DNA of 64,000 bases from Branchipolynoe longqiensis (GCA_030323885.1 CM059198.1:57500917-57564916); one strand, 5' to 3'. Counted from the first letter of the stretch, positions 20,271 to 31,130 are shown. Numbers and translations are program-made. Notes: generated by a model not told the origin, from the sequence alone.

Positions 20271-20491
20271 CACTTCCTAGGCTGGCGATCAGCATTATTA
20301 GGATAGGGAAAGGGCTGCTTGGCTCAGTGTCAGGATAATGTGGCTGAGTTGGGTCATGGTGCTGGTGGCCTGTTCTCCCAATGGGGCATCACTATAAAGT
20401 CCCCATGAGTGCACACTGTCACAATTTGGTATACGTCCTGATATGACCCAAAATGTTGCCAGCACGTAAAAATCTAACAAGCAACCAACCA
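20271..20491 (+). mobile_element. SINE-A headless copy
   Basis: Starts at cacttcctaggctggcg and ends with ccagcacgtaaaaatc and a caagcaaccaaccatt tail. The head and early body are lost. Confidence 0.82.
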
Positions 20492-20524
20492 TTATTTACA
20501 AAGAAAAAGGAAATATGCCAGGAC

Positions 20525-20776
20525 TTCTTGAAGATTTATACTGCCTATCATGGATAAGTCTGAATAGACTTTTTTTCACCATTAGACAGTTTGTCGATAG
20601 AAAGCCCAAGCCTACAATTTTACTGACCCAAGGGATTGTTAACCTTCCACACCACATAGACATGGTATGAGAGCAATTGGCCTTTGATGATGCTGTAAGT
20701 TATACACAGTGGTTGAAATCCAAATTGGCATAGGTGGGGGCACATGGAATCGAACCACCGACCTTCAGACTAGGGC
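20525..20776 (-). mobile_element. SINE-B copy, head truncated
   Basis: Body is complete and reaches the B-box region (gaatcgaaccaccgacc, 20748-20764). The sequence then switches to gggccataatggcagcca, which also occurs at 19921-19938 next to the other SINE-B fragment, suggesting a shared breakpoint or duplication. Confidence 0.82.
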
Positions 20777-21211
20777 CATAATGGCAGCCATTTCTTCAAA
20801 TCAATTGGAGTGTACAACCTCAATGGGACGAGATTTGTTCACAATGGTGCTGATGCTGGTTGAAGGCTGCTGCCAGAGTCATGATGTAGAATGGACCACA
20901 GTGATGCCTGATAAGGGCACATCTGGCCTCCTTCCCAGATATATGGGGGTGCACATCACCCCGACAGCCGCATATTGCTCATCGGAATGAAAATAAATAG
21001 GAAAAGTGGCTGTGACCTCATCCTGCTGTGCCAGCGCGACCTGCTTCATACAGGAGCAGCGACATCTAGCGGCGATGCTGGGGTAGCAGTGCGGGGAACT
21101 AACTAGCAACATACCGTCTGGTAGTTGGGGTTTTATATCCTAACAACATCAAATATCAAATCAGGATATAGAATATATTGATCACATTGATGATGATTAA
21201 TATACTCATCG
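20777..21211. other. No gene recognised
   Basis: The ORFs here (20709-20990, 20879-21112) overlap repeat ends and have no family signature. Confidence 0.3.
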
Positions 21212-21535
21212 ACCAGACGGGATGGCCGAATGAGTAGAGCGTGCGTCTCCTGTTTTGGGACATCGGGAGATCCGAACCGATGAGTTTGTGGGTTCGAATC
21301 CTGCTCGAGTCAAACCAAATAATTATAAAATTGAAACTTGTCACTTCCTAGCCAGGCACTCGCATTTTTAGGATAGGGCAAAGACTGGTTGGCTCAGTGT
21401 TAGGAGAATGTGACTGAATGGGATATTAGGTGCTGGTGGCCTGGTTTCCCAATGGGGCAGCGCTATGAAGTTGCCATGAGAGTGCCCTGTCACAATTCGG
21501 TACACGGGGCATAAGGATCCAACAACAAACTATCA
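21212..21535 (+). mobile_element. SINE-A full-length copy (head type 1)
   Basis: Head with gggatggccgaatgagtaga and B box gggttcgaatcctg; complete body; tail aaggatccaacaacaaac. The 3' region is shortened by about 20 bases. Confidence 0.87.
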
Positions 21536-21599
21536 TCAACAACCTCATCACCAGCAATCCCTTAACCTTGAGGCTTGTTGGGGGAACCATTAATGACTT

Positions 21600-21885
21600 T
21601 GCAAACAGGTTGCCCTAGTTCCCACTTTACCCCCACACCCCTCCTCTGTGAGTTGCCCATCTCCAGCCCTGTCCATTCCATGGCATTGTTTTATTTCCAC
21701 GTTCACTGGTCCTTGCAAGATAGTTTTGGCCAGACCTGATGGGTGGGAATTATGGCCATACCACTGCAGTTTGTTTTTCGTTACGATTGTCAGGAGATCT
21801 TTGGATGGTCAAATTGTCTGCTGGATCTTGGCACAGACTTCCTCATCGTCACCATCTCTATATAAGCGATCTGAAGTAGTATCTT
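21600..21885 (-). pseudogene. LINE remnant (LQWYGH type)
   Basis: The minus strand reads VCAKIQQTI, stop, PSKDLLTIVTKNKLQWYGH, then SGLAKTILQG, a well-known segment of a non-LTR reverse transcriptase just upstream of the EWTGLEF motif seen at 13405-13574. The rest is decayed. Confidence 0.75.
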
Positions 21886-22107
21886 GCGATAAAATGTAAT
21901 GTCCTTGGTTTGTCTTCTCCTTTTGAGCTCTGGTGTGAGGATTCAAGACGTGTGAGACTCGAAGCCTGAGTTAAAAACCTGGCTGAATGAAGTCAATCTG
22001 TTTGTTATTGCATATCCGTGCATTATACTATTACTGCTGGTTACATGCATTATACTATTACTAGGATAGGGCAACAAGTACTTTAACACTTTAAGGATGG
22101 GAACGTC

Positions 22108-22775
22108 CAGGTGCACCTGTGGTTTGTGTGCTTACTGTCTGGGTGCGCCTGAGGGTGTGTGCGCTTACTGTCAGGGTGCACCAGCAGAAGTGTGTGCTTA
22201 CTGACCGCGTGCCCCTGTGGGTATGTGCACATACTGTCCAGATGCACCTGCAGGTTTGGACGCTTACTGTATGGGTGCACCTGCAGGTGTGGGCATGTAT
22301 TGCCCGGATGCACCTGTATGTTGTAATGCTTACTTCCGGGTACACCTTTGGGTATGTGCACTCATTGTCAGGGGGCACCTGCATAACTGTGTGCTTACTG
22401 CATGGGTGCACCTGTGGGTGTGTAGGCTTACTGTCCATATGCACCTGCAGGTGTGTACGTTTACTGCCCAAGTACACCTGCAGTTATATGTACTTACTGC
22501 CCGGATGCACCTGGATGTGTTAGCCTTACTGTCTCGATGCACCTGCACATATATATGCTTACTGTCAGGGTCCACCTGCAGGTTTGTACACTTACTGCCC
22601 GGGTGTGCCCAGGTTTTTTTGAGCTTACTGTCTGGATGCACCTGCGTGTGTGTACGCTTACTGTCCGGGTGCACCTGTGGGTGTGTGCGCTTACTGTCTG
22701 GATGCACCTGCAGGTGTGTATGCTTACTGTCCTGGTGCACCTGCGGGTTTGTGCGCTTACTGTCAAGGTGCATGA
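22108..22775. repeat. 33-bp minisatellite, about 20 units
   Basis: Units like gtgcttactgtccgggtgca repeat with a spacing of exactly 33 bases (for example 22131, 22164, 22197). Because 33 is a multiple of three, several frames on both strands stay open for more than 100 codons and give 11-residue repeats such as HPDSKRTHPQV on the minus strand. There is no start context, splice signal or signal peptide, so it is called as a noncoding minisatellite. Confidence 0.9.
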
Positions 22776-22814
22776 GAATGCACCTGTGATAAGGTGACAC
22801 TGTATATATGACAC

Positions 22815-23036
22815 TTATCGTAAGCCAACCTGGCGCTTGGCATTAACGGGATTGGACAAAGACTGGTTAGCACCGTGCCGTGATAATGTGACTGTGTGGG
22901 ATGTCGGGTCATGGTGCTGGCAGCTCGCTCTCCCAATCTGGCAGCATTATGAAGTTGTCTTGAATATGCACTGTCAAAAGAGTTGTTCCCATCCTGATAT
23001 GAGCTTAGATGTTGCTAGGACATGAACTAACAAACA
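22815..23036 (+). mobile_element. SINE-A headless copy
   Basis: Begins at taagccaacctggcgcttgg and ends with gctaggacatgaactaacaa. The following SINE-A abuts it directly. Confidence 0.82.
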
Positions 23037-23039
23037 AGT

Positions 23040-23362
23040 CTCGTTTTTTGGGAGATAGCGGGATACAAACCCAAGGTTTGTGGGTTCGACCCCTGGTCAA
23101 GTCAAACCGATGACTTTAAAATTGATACGTGTCCCTTCCTAGTCTGGTGCTCGGCATTTATAGGATAGGGCAAGGACTGGTTAGCTCAGTGTCAGGATAA
23201 TGTGACTGTGTGGGACATCAGGTCATGGTGCAAGCAACCTGATTTCCTAGGGGGCAGCAGTATAAGGTCGCCATGAGTGCACACTGTCACAAGTTGATAC
23301 CAGTCTTGATATGACATTAGATGTTGCTCGGACGTAAAACAAATATGTACAAACAAATAATC
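23040..23362 (+). mobile_element. SINE-A copy (partial head type 1)
   Basis: Starts within the head (gttttttgggagatagcggg), has B box gggttcgacccctgg, full body and an acaaatatgtacaaacaaat tail. The sequence right after it (to about 23510) is duplicated at 51511-51650. Confidence 0.85.
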
Positions 23363-23366
23363 TAAC

Positions 23367-23510
23367 TAGAACAGTATTCCAATTTACGATTATCACGGAT
23401 AGGAAGATGAATGTAAACATATGCTTATATTTTCAGGCTGGAATACCACTCCTTTGGCGATTGAATGATTTCATAATTTACCTGAAGAATGATCGGTAGG
23501 TTAAAACCTT
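23367..23510 (+). repeat. Segment shared with 51511-51650
   Basis: From ctagaacagtattccaattt onward both loci agree for about 140 bases, ending near gaataccactcctttgg-gattgaatgatt. In both places it follows a SINE-A tail with gctcggacgtaaaac. Either a duplicated block or a longer repeat that includes the SINE. Confidence 0.8.
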
Positions 23511-23699
23511 GGTGAATCTTTTCCAACCATTTTAAACACTAGACACGATCATATTGTAATATTGTAATATTCAGCTCAGTGTTAAAGAACCTGACAGTAA
23601 AAACAATTCTGCATCGGGTGGTGATAACGGTGGCATTTGCAGTGACATACTTCTTAAATGATGAACACACGCAAAGTCTCGCTTGCCAATCCTCCACTG

Positions 23700-24022
23700 C
23701 AGCCCCGATTGGTTAGAGCACAGGCATCCCATGCGGGAGATCGAAAGTTCGAATCCCGGTCGTGTCAATCTAGTGGTTTGCAACATCGATACTCTTCACA
23801 TCCTAGCTTGGCACTCAGCATTAATAGGATATGGCAATGACTGGCTAGCTCAGTGTCAGGATAATGTGACGGAGTGGAATATGGGGTCATGGTGCTGGTG
23901 TCCTGGTTTCCCAGTGATGCAGCACTATATAGGTATCATGAGTGTGCACTGTTACAAGTCGGTACCCGTCCTGATATGACCTGACATGTTACACAGATGT
24001 AAAACTCCAACAACCAACATAT
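23700..24022 (+). mobile_element. SINE-A full-length copy (head type 2)
   Basis: Head with gattggttagagcacagg and B box agttcgaatcccgg (23748-23761), complete body, tail gtaaaactccaacaaccaac. The A box region has diverged. Confidence 0.87.
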
Positions 24023-24029
24023 TAAATGA

Positions 24030-24240
24030 CCACACTCGAAATTTTGATTGCCAACCCTCCCCGTTCATCCCCAACCCCAGCCCCCACTCCCACCCCACAC
24101 CACCTAATGGACTTTACCTCAAACTGCCCCCCCCCCCCCCAAGACAGGCGTCTTTGCCGTTAGTGAACCGGTCCCCCTTTCTCCACCTCCCCCCCACCCA
24201 CCCACCTCCTCACTCCAGCGCTCCATCCCCACAGTCCTCC
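24030..24240. repeat. C-rich low-complexity tract
   Basis: Pyrimidine-rich sequence with a run of 14 C near 24127-24140 and several ccccacc stretches. Confidence 0.8.
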
Positions 24241-24249
24241 TCTCTCTAA

Positions 24250-24278
24250 TGACGTCACGCGTAGTGGTCGTGACGTCA
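24250..24278. promoter_or_regulatory. Paired CRE palindromes
   Basis: TGACGTCA occurs at 24250-24257 and 24271-24278 in CpG-rich sequence, followed by cgcgtcccgccaatcg, which contains an E2F- or CCAAT-like core. See the similar pair at 14975. Confidence 0.4.
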
Positions 24279-24356
24279 CCGCGTCCCGCCAATCGACTTC
24301 AAACACTGGAAATCGGTGAGTTATGACAAGGGCGGAATAAATACGCCGTGTAACCT

Positions 24357-24880
24357 GGGTGTGGCAGGGTGGCATAGAGGCAGGGTGACAGGGTGGCAGG
24401 GTGGCATCGTGGCATGGTGGCAGGGTGGCATGATGGCAGGGTGGCATGGCGGAATTGTCGCAGTGTGGCAGGGTGGACGTGTGGCAGGGCGGCAGGGCTG
24501 CATGGTGGAAGGGTGGCAGGGTGGCACGGCGGCATGGTGGCATGGTGACATGGTGGCATGGTGACATGGGGGTATGGTGGCAGGGTGGCAGGATGGCATG
24601 GCGGCACGGTGGCATGGTGGCATGGTGGCACGGTGTCATGGTGGCATGGTGGCATGGTGGCATGGTGGCATGGTGTCATGGTGACATGGAGTCAGGGGCA
24701 GGGTGGCAGGGTGGTATGGTGGCAGAGTGGCATGGTGGCATGATGGCATGGTGGCAGAGTGGCAGGGTGAAGGTGTGCCAGGGTGGCATGGTTGCAGGGC
24801 AGAAGGGCGGAAGGGTGGCATGGTGGCAGAGTGGCAGGGTGGCTGGGTGACAGGGTGGCTGCGTGGCAGGGGGGTAGATC
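24357..24880. repeat. 9-bp GGTGGCATG minisatellite
   Basis: About 55 units of ggtggcatg with variants ggtggcagg and ggtgacatg. Period is a multiple of three, so long Trp/Gly/His- and Pro/Cys/His-rich frames on both strands are by-products. Confidence 0.95.
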
Positions 24881-25189
24881 AGGGGTGAGGGGGTGAAGGG
24901 AGTTGGTAGTGGTAGGGCGTGCATGCGCACAGGCCGGCGGCATATTGTTGCTGCTCGGGGCCTTGTTAGTTTTGCTGTCGTCCGCGTGGTGGCGTTGCAG
25001 CTGTCAGTGCTGTCCCCCACCACACCCCCACCCACACAACCTCCAGACCCCCGCCCCCTAGACACACACAACTACTCCCCTCACCCACAAACCAGGCTTT
25101 TTCCAAGGCAGTTGAGGTTACACAGCAAATGCAAAAGCACTCAACCTTGGAATAAACAGAGACACAATAACCTTCACCATCGTTGAAGA
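24881..25189. other. GC-rich then mixed sequence, no gene recognised
   Basis: Around 24917-24931 the sequence cgtgcatgcgcacag is NRF1-like. No convincing exon follows. Confidence 0.25.
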
Positions 25190-25868
25190 ACCAGACGGGA
25201 TAGCCGCATAAATTGAGCGTCTGTCACCGGCTTTGTTAAATGCTGGGACTCGAACCCCTGGGTTTGAACCATCAGCGACTCAAACCAATGACCAATTATT
25301 ACTTGTCGCTTCCTAGGGAGACTTTCGACATTATTCGGAATTGCCAAGGATTGGTTGGCTCAGTGTCAGGATAATATAACTGAGTGGGATATCAGCTCAT
25401 GGTGCTGGAGGCCTGATTTCCCAGTGGGGAAAGAATTGTCGAGGTTGCTCGCAACAGGGGGTAATTGAACAAGCTGGAGTCGGATTCTTATTCAAACACC
25501 CGGTGGTGCGTGGAATTTGGCACGCTCTTAACTTTTCGGTCCGGCTGGCTGGTATATAAAGCAAGCAAAACCCAAACTCGGCCACTACAACTTGATGGCG
25601 GAAGGCAACGGACATTCTACTCTGCCATCCCACCCACCCACAATAAAATACTCGAACTATAAGGCTTAAGCATCTTGAGGCCTTCTCTCATTATACTCAC
25701 GCATGTACGATAACCATTCTAGCGCATTAAAAAGTCCAAATATATACCAGTCATCCGAGTCTGCGTAGTTCAATTATAAATTCGATATCAGTGTGTACTG
25801 TCACAAGTCAGTACCCATCCTGATATGACCTTAGATGGTGTCAGGACGTAACGCTCCAACAACCAACT
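25190..25868 (+). mobile_element. SINE-A copy split by a candidate solo LTR
   Basis: Head type 1 and body run from 25190 to cccagtgggg near 25430; the SINE resumes at ttataaattcgatatcag near 25774 and ends with gtcaggacgtaacgctccaa. Between them lies the insertion described next. Confidence 0.85.
25437..25772 (+). mobile_element. Candidate solo LTR
   Basis: The inserted 336 bases start TG and end CA. A TATA box ggtatataaa is at 25551-25560 and AATAAA at 25642-25647, about 85 bases downstream, the order expected for U3-R. The flanks share aatt (25434-25437 and 25772-25775), so a 4-base TSD is possible, though the TG...CA ends then overlap it. No internal retroviral genes are present, as expected after recombination between two LTRs. 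Family not recognised. Confidence 0.55.
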
Positions 25869-26639
25869 GTGGTTGAAGTTGGGGTCAGAAACAGAGGATA
25901 GAGCAGCAGAGCGGTGGGTGGGTGGGTAATGTGCACTTTCAACAACCGAAAATAATCGAGGCTGTTCATGTGTTAAAGTATTACTTTAAATACAACCGCA
26001 CACTAGCTCTCAACGTGCGATAATTATGTGAGCAGATAGAGAGACAGATCGAGGCCATGGTAGGAGAACAATGAAAGTTGCACAGTCTGTTATTTGCTGC
26101 CATTGTTTTAGACAATATATTCGGGTATGCATCGTAATCTCCTATACTTTAGCTTGAACTCAGTTAAAGTATCTCTTCTAGGTCTAGGGCAATATTGAAT
26201 GGAAGGGAATGCAAATTTCATTTTCAATGAAATATAGGTTAGAATGGATATGGATAATCAAATGTCCATCAATGATTTGAATCAGACAATTTTATTATTT
26301 GGTCGGATTATCGAGATTCCTTATTAGCTGCCATCCTTACTTGAACATTCCTTATGTTAGTCTCTTGCTTCCTTTGTACCAAATAAATTAAAATCCAGTT
26401 TGTATCTGGTCATTTAATTAAGTTATATTCCCCAAAATAACCCATTGGATATTTGGTTGAGATGAGGCTCTAACAAAATCGCTCCTTCAGAGCACCAATA
26501 ATTGATTTTTTAAGAATTCCTGATTACCTCGATCCAGGGCTGTACATCCTCGGAAAAAAAAAAGATGTGCAGGTCATCATGGAGTTAATGATCCTGGAGT
26601 GGCTGATCTTGGAGTGGTTGTTGCATTAACAGAGATCCA
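25869..26639. other. Unrecognised, with a possible old MITE-1 relative
   Basis: At about 26074 gttgcacagtctg and at about 26300 ggtcggattatcgagat resemble the two ends of MITE-1, and tggataatcaaatgtcca resembles its interior. The copy is too diverged for a firm call. The remaining sequence shows no signal. Confidence 0.35.
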
Positions 26640-26965
26640 ACAAGTTTATGTTATTTGACAACGCCTCGAGAGCACATTGATTTTCATATCATGGGCTATT
26701 GAATGTCAAGCATATGGTCATTCTGACATATTTATTTGGCGGAGAGCTGCTGCCCCCACATAGGCTACTCTTTCCGAGCAGCAAGGCATCTTTTATATGC
26801 ACTTTCCCACAGACATGACAGCGCATACCACAGCCTTTGATGAACCAGTTGTGGACAACTGGTTGGAACAGAAAATAACCCATACTGCAAATGTGTGCAC
26901 TGAGCAGGATTCGATCGGATGACCCAAAGCTTCACAGGTGGACACAATACAACCTGAGTTATGTC
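26640..26965 (-). mobile_element. SINE-D copy
   Basis: On the minus strand the order is gggtcatccgatcgaatcc (B-box-like), ccaaccagttgtccacaact, aaggctgtggtatg, gtgggaaagtgcatataaaa, cagaatgaccatatgcttga and gctctcgaggcgttgtcaaa. This layout matches a SINE type I know from many marine invertebrates, possibly a member of the MetaSINE superfamily; that name is from memory and unverified. Two further copies are at 29835 and 44553. Confidence 0.82.
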
Positions 26966-27097
26966 TCGCTCTCACAGAGATCCGAAGCAAGGCATGATAT
27001 ACTGTGCAATATAGCATGACTATTTGTTTGCTATGATGTTTAATATTATATTGCTATATGCATACCATGCTGTATATTATAGCATGGTGATCTGATT

Positions 27098-27165
27098 TGA
27101 CGTCCAATCGCCGATGATAACAATCAATGCGTTCTAGAGGCGTCGGTAAATAAAAGAAACTTCTG
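27098..27165 (+). mobile_element. SINE-D 3' fragment
   Basis: The last 65 bases of the family (tgacgtccaatcgccgatga, then ttctagaggcgtcggtaaat) are present alone. Confidence 0.8.
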
Positions 27166-27217
27166 GTTATCTGCAAGCAGGCGATGTAATATTGCATGTG
27201 CTATGCTAGGTAATATC

Positions 27218-28101
27218 AAAGACCCTATCATACTAAGACAGCTCACTCCCTATCTCTCCAATGGTAATGTAAATTTTGCAGTGCCACCTTGTGGTGGGTT
27301 TGATCAGCCCAGCTCCTGGTTGGTGTTTCACATGTAAACACATACAATTATATTATACATGAGATAGATAAGTATGAATACACATCAATATGAAATTGCT
27401 ATGAACAAATACATGTCATCATCAGCATCATCATCAGCATCGCCTTCATCACACATCTTTCACATTCATATATACATTTATACATATGTCATGGGGGTGA
27501 TGAAAATGGGAAATATTGCGCCTAGAGCGGGACTCAAACCCACATCTCTTTGCATTCCAGGCCAGTGTGCTAACCATTACACCACCTAGGCTTCCTGATA
27601 TCAACACACTAACCATCCCTACCTGTCTATGTGGCTCCTTGCCTGAGAGGTCAGTGCAGACCGCTACACTCGTCTCCCTGCAAGTGTAAGTCTTTTAATG
27701 CTTACACTTACATACATACAGGCAATGCACTTACACATACACAGGGTAGGTTCAACAACTAGACAGTGCATAGTTTGTACAGGATCATGGTCACGGCCAC
27801 CAGTGTCATGGGGGTGATGAAAATGGGAAGCATTGCACCTACAGTTGGACTCGAACCCACATCTCTTTGCATTCCGGGCCAGTGTGCTAACCATTACACC
27901 AGCTAGGCTCCTTGATATCAACACACTAACCACGCCTACCTGTCTATGCGGCTCCTTGCCTGAGAGGTCAGTGCAGACCACTACACATATAATGCAGTAC
28001 CTGTTTAACCAAAAGAACTGCCAGCGCACCAAGTGGTGGGTTTGATCATTTTGATTATACAGTACAGGCTGAGTGAGCCGTATTAGTATTATAGGCTCTT
28101 G
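27218..28101 (+). mobile_element. MITE-2 copy 2
   Basis: Starts aaagaccctatcatac and ends in a diverged form of the right terminus (attataggctcttg). Flanks gtaatatc and gtaatgtt agree at six of eight bases, consistent with an old 8-base TSD. The interior matches copy 1 on either side of a dimeric SINE-C at 27487-27978. Confidence 0.82.
27487..27978 (-). mobile_element. SINE-C dimer, copy 1
   Basis: Two tRNA-like units lie 321 bases apart. Each reads, on the minus strand, ggtgtaatggttagcacac (A box) and gggttygagtccc (B box; about 27529-27541 and 27848-27860), followed by caatatttcccattttcatc. The linker includes a perfect-looking hairpin acttacacttgc/gtgtaagtct-type repeat and gcctgtatgtatgtaagtgt. 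The units are near-identical except for a few bases. It sits inside MITE-2. Confidence 0.85.
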
Positions 28102-28309
28102 GTAATGTTGTTGGTGACATAGACCCCTTAATGAAGTGCCTGTTATGGGTATTATATACATACTTAATTAGCAGCACTGTCTGGGTATTCTGGCAGAAGG
28201 TCACATCTTGATAAGATGTCCTCACCTACAAGCAGTTTTACATGATGTATTCGGAAATGAGCGTGTTATAGAATTAGTGTGATCATATTAATTATCATAT
28301 TAATTTAAT

Positions 28310-28490
28310 ACAAGAGGGAAAGGACTGGTTAGCACAGTGTCAGGATAATGCGACTGAGTGGGATATTGGGTCATTGGTGCCAGTGGCCGGATTTCCCAGT
28401 AGGGACAGCACTATGAAATCACCATGAGTGTGTACTGTCGCAAGTCGGTACCTGTCGTGATATGACCTTAGATGTTGCGAGGAGGTAAAC
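28310..28490 (+). mobile_element. SINE-A headless copy
   Basis: Body from gggaaaggactggttagcac to gcgaggaggtaaac. Head absent. Confidence 0.82.
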
Positions 28491-28671
28491 CTTACCCATC
28501 ATTCCCCCCGTCGCACCACCTCTACTCCATCCTCACCTGTCCACCCGTCTCTCCGCTGTCACCTGCGCCATAGGATGATCCCTGACGCGATGTGACACCT
28601 GGCGGGCTTATCTTCACTGCCTCAGGCTGCCTACATCACTCCGCAACCAGCAGTAGGTCCCAGCCCCAGTA

Positions 28672-28712
28672 TTATGTGGTCCCTGCCTGAGAGGTCAAAG
28701 CAGACCCAAGGT
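28672..28712 (-). mobile_element. SINE-C fragment
   Basis: tgtggtccctgcctgagagg and tcaaagcagacc match the part of SINE-C just beyond the head (ggctccttgcctgagagg). Confidence 0.5.
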
Positions 28713-28746
28713 CGGTCTAGCCGCGCAGTGAACACCCTTACTCATG

Positions 28747-28975
28747 TTTTCGCCGTCTTGGTATGACGTTAGATGTTGGCAGGATGTGTATCTCCAATAA
28801 CCAACCAACTTCCTGTTTTCTGGTACGGCTCAGTGTCAGGATAATGTGACTCAGTGCGATATCAGGTCATGGTGCTGGTGGCCTGGTCTCCCTGCATTAT
28901 TCAGTCCCCATGAGTGTGTACTGTCACAAGTCGGTACATGTCCTGATATGACTTTTGATATTGCTGTCGCAATCC
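28747..28975 (+). mobile_element. Two SINE-A fragments
   Basis: 28747-28810 is a 3' tail (gtatgacgttagatgttggc with a caaccaacttc end); 28826-28975 is a body part from ggctcagtgtcaggataatg to tgatatgacttttgatattg. Both are on the plus strand. Confidence 0.7.
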
Positions 28976-29280
28976 ACTAGGCCTGACTACTAGCCGAGTG
29001 GATCCGATTCTATGTATATTGTAAAGGAAGCTATTGACCCTTATAGCTAGCTTCATTTCTGCTCAAAATGCAACCTCCAGTCGAATAACTATGCCCACAT
29101 ACATCGAAAAGCATTCTATAAGCTGTGTTGAATTAATTGCCTTGCACTTTAGATTTATACAATGCAAACAACAGGCATGATCTGTCTAAACACCAATTTA
29201 CATCCTCGCTTTCTCCCGGACAGTAGAGTTCTATTACCTCAAGGAGCGTATGAAATCTAAGGTTATGAACTTCGGATGAA
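28976..29280. other. No gene or repeat recognised
   Basis: No coding or repeat signal noticed. Confidence 0.3.
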
Positions 29281-29291
29281 TGATGCCATTG

Positions 29292-29620
29292 TTTGTTTGT
29301 TTGTTGTCGTTTTACTTCCTAGCGACATCTAAGGTCATATCAGGATGGGTACCGACTTGTGACAGTGCACACTCATGGGAACTTTATATTGCTGGCCCAC
29401 TTGGAAATCAGGCACCCACACCATGACCTGATGTCCCACTCAGTCACATTATCCTGACACTGAGCTAACTAGTCCTTGCCCTATCCTATTAATGCCCAAC
29501 GCCAGGCTAGGAAGCGACAAGTACCATTTGTAAAGTCATTTGTTTGACTCGACCGGGAACCAAACTCCTGACCTTCCACACGCGAGGTCCATTCTCGACC
29601 GATTAGGCCACCATGCCGGT
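29292..29620 (-). mobile_element. SINE-A full-length copy with perfect 11-bp TSD
   Basis: The TSD tgatgccattg flanks both sides (29281-29291, 29621-29631). Tail tttgtttgtttgttgtcg at left, head type 2 at right (cgaccgattaggccaccatg). Complete body of 329 bases. Confidence 0.95.
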
Positions 29621-29834
29621 TGATGCCATTGAATTTTATATAATATCTACTTTTCCTTGGCCGCAACTTTCATTATTTAGAGCTTTTAGCTTCTTTAGTG
29701 TCTTAATACAAGGTTGATTTATGTTTTTCTATAATTCTGTGTGAAAGCGATGATTGCTAAATAATGTAACAATACAAATTGCACTTCTTCCGTTGAATAT
29801 GACTTTTGTTGCAAAAAAAACTTAGTTTTCTTTA

Positions 29835-30160
29835 TCGACACCTCTTGAGCACATTGATTTTTATCATCGGCTATTGGACGTCAAAGATATGGTCATTCTG
29901 ACATATTTCTTTTGAGGAAACTGGCTGCCACCACATAGGCTATTCTTTCCGATAAATAGCAAAGTGTCTTTACTATGCACTTTCCCACAGACAGGACAGC
30001 ACATACCACAGTCTTTGATGAATCCGTCGTGGACCAGTGGTTGGAATGGAAAATAACCCAAATTGCAAATGGGACCACTGAGCAGTCTTGATCGGATGAC
30101 CCACACGTTCATAGGTGGACTCTCTGCTGTGTGAGCTGCGTCCCACTCCCTTTGCTGCCA
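29835..30160 (-). mobile_element. SINE-D copy
   Basis: Same order of motifs as 26640-26965: gcgttg-type end (cgacacctcttgagcacatt), aggctattctttccg, actttcccacagacaggaca, cgtggaccagtggttggaat and tcttgatcggatgaccc. About 325 bases. Confidence 0.85.
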
Positions 30161-30167
30161 ACAACAT

Positions 30168-30664
30168 ATTGTCATGGGGGTGATGAAAATGGGAAATATT
30201 GTGCCTAGAGCGGGACTTGAACCCACATCTCTTTGCACTCCGGGCCAGTGTGCTAACCATTACACCACCTAGGCTCCCTGATATCAACACACTCCCCACG
30301 CCTACCTGTCTATGTGGTTACTTGCCTGATAGGTCAGTGCAGACCACTACACTCGTCCCCCTGGAATTGTAAGTCTTGTAATGCTTACAATTACATACAT
30401 ACAGGCAATGCACAAACACATACATACACAGGGTAGGTTTAACAACCATACAGCTCAAAGCTTGTACAGGATCCTGATCACGGCAACCAGTGTCATGGAG
30501 GTGATGAAAATGGGAAATATTGTGCCTAGAGCGGGACTTGAACCCACATCTCTTTGCACTCCAGGCCAGTGTGCTAACCATTACACCACCTAGGCTCCCT
30601 GATATCAACACGCCTACCTGTCTATGTGGTTACTTGCCTGAGAGGTCAGGGCAGACCACTACAA
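30168..30664 (-). mobile_element. SINE-C dimer, copy 2
   Basis: Again two tRNA-like units, 318 bases apart (B boxes at about 30216-30228 and 30534-30546), with the same linker (catacatacaggcaatgcac, gggtaggtttaacaacc, cttgtacaggatcctgatca). The matching dimer structure at two loci suggests the dimer is the mobile unit. Confidence 0.85.
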
Positions 30665-30779
30665 TATTAAGCAGTCATCATGTACTCCATCACTTAACCA
30701 ACAACAACAATGAAGAAACCCACACTCACCATAGAAGCAGCTAAGAAACACACACTAACGGGCAATCAGCCACCACTCT

Positions 30780-31130
30780 GCACCAAACAGGATTGTCGAA
30801 TGAGTTGAGTGTCCCTCTTCGGTTTTGATAGATCATGGGATTTGAACCCATGGCTTCGAACTCTGGTTGAGTCAAACCGAAAACTTAAAATTTCATAATT
30901 ATCGCTTCCTAGCTAGACTCTCAGCATTATTAGGACAGGGCAAGCACTGGTTGGCTCAGTGTCATGATAATGTGACCTAGTGCGATATCAGGTCATGGTG
31001 CCCTTGGGTTTCCCATTGGGGCAGCACTATAACTTTGCCATGAGTGTACACTGTCACAAGTCGGTGCATGTCCTGATATGAGCTTGGATGTTGCCAGGAT
31101 GTAAAACTCCAAACAACCATTCAACCAAAC
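30780..31130 (+). mobile_element. SINE-A full-length copy (head type 1)
   Basis: Head with ggattgtcgaatgagttgag, degenerate B box (gcttcgaactctgg), full body, and aactccaaacaaccattcaa tail that runs into the AACCAGC array. Confidence 0.87.

Noticed and set aside
22108..24880. CRISPR-like regular repeats
   Set aside because: The 33-bp and 9-bp units are contiguous without unique spacers, and the window is eukaryotic.
24160..25071. Pro/Cys/His and Trp/Gly/His frames
   Set aside because: By-products of the 9-bp GGTGGCATG array.
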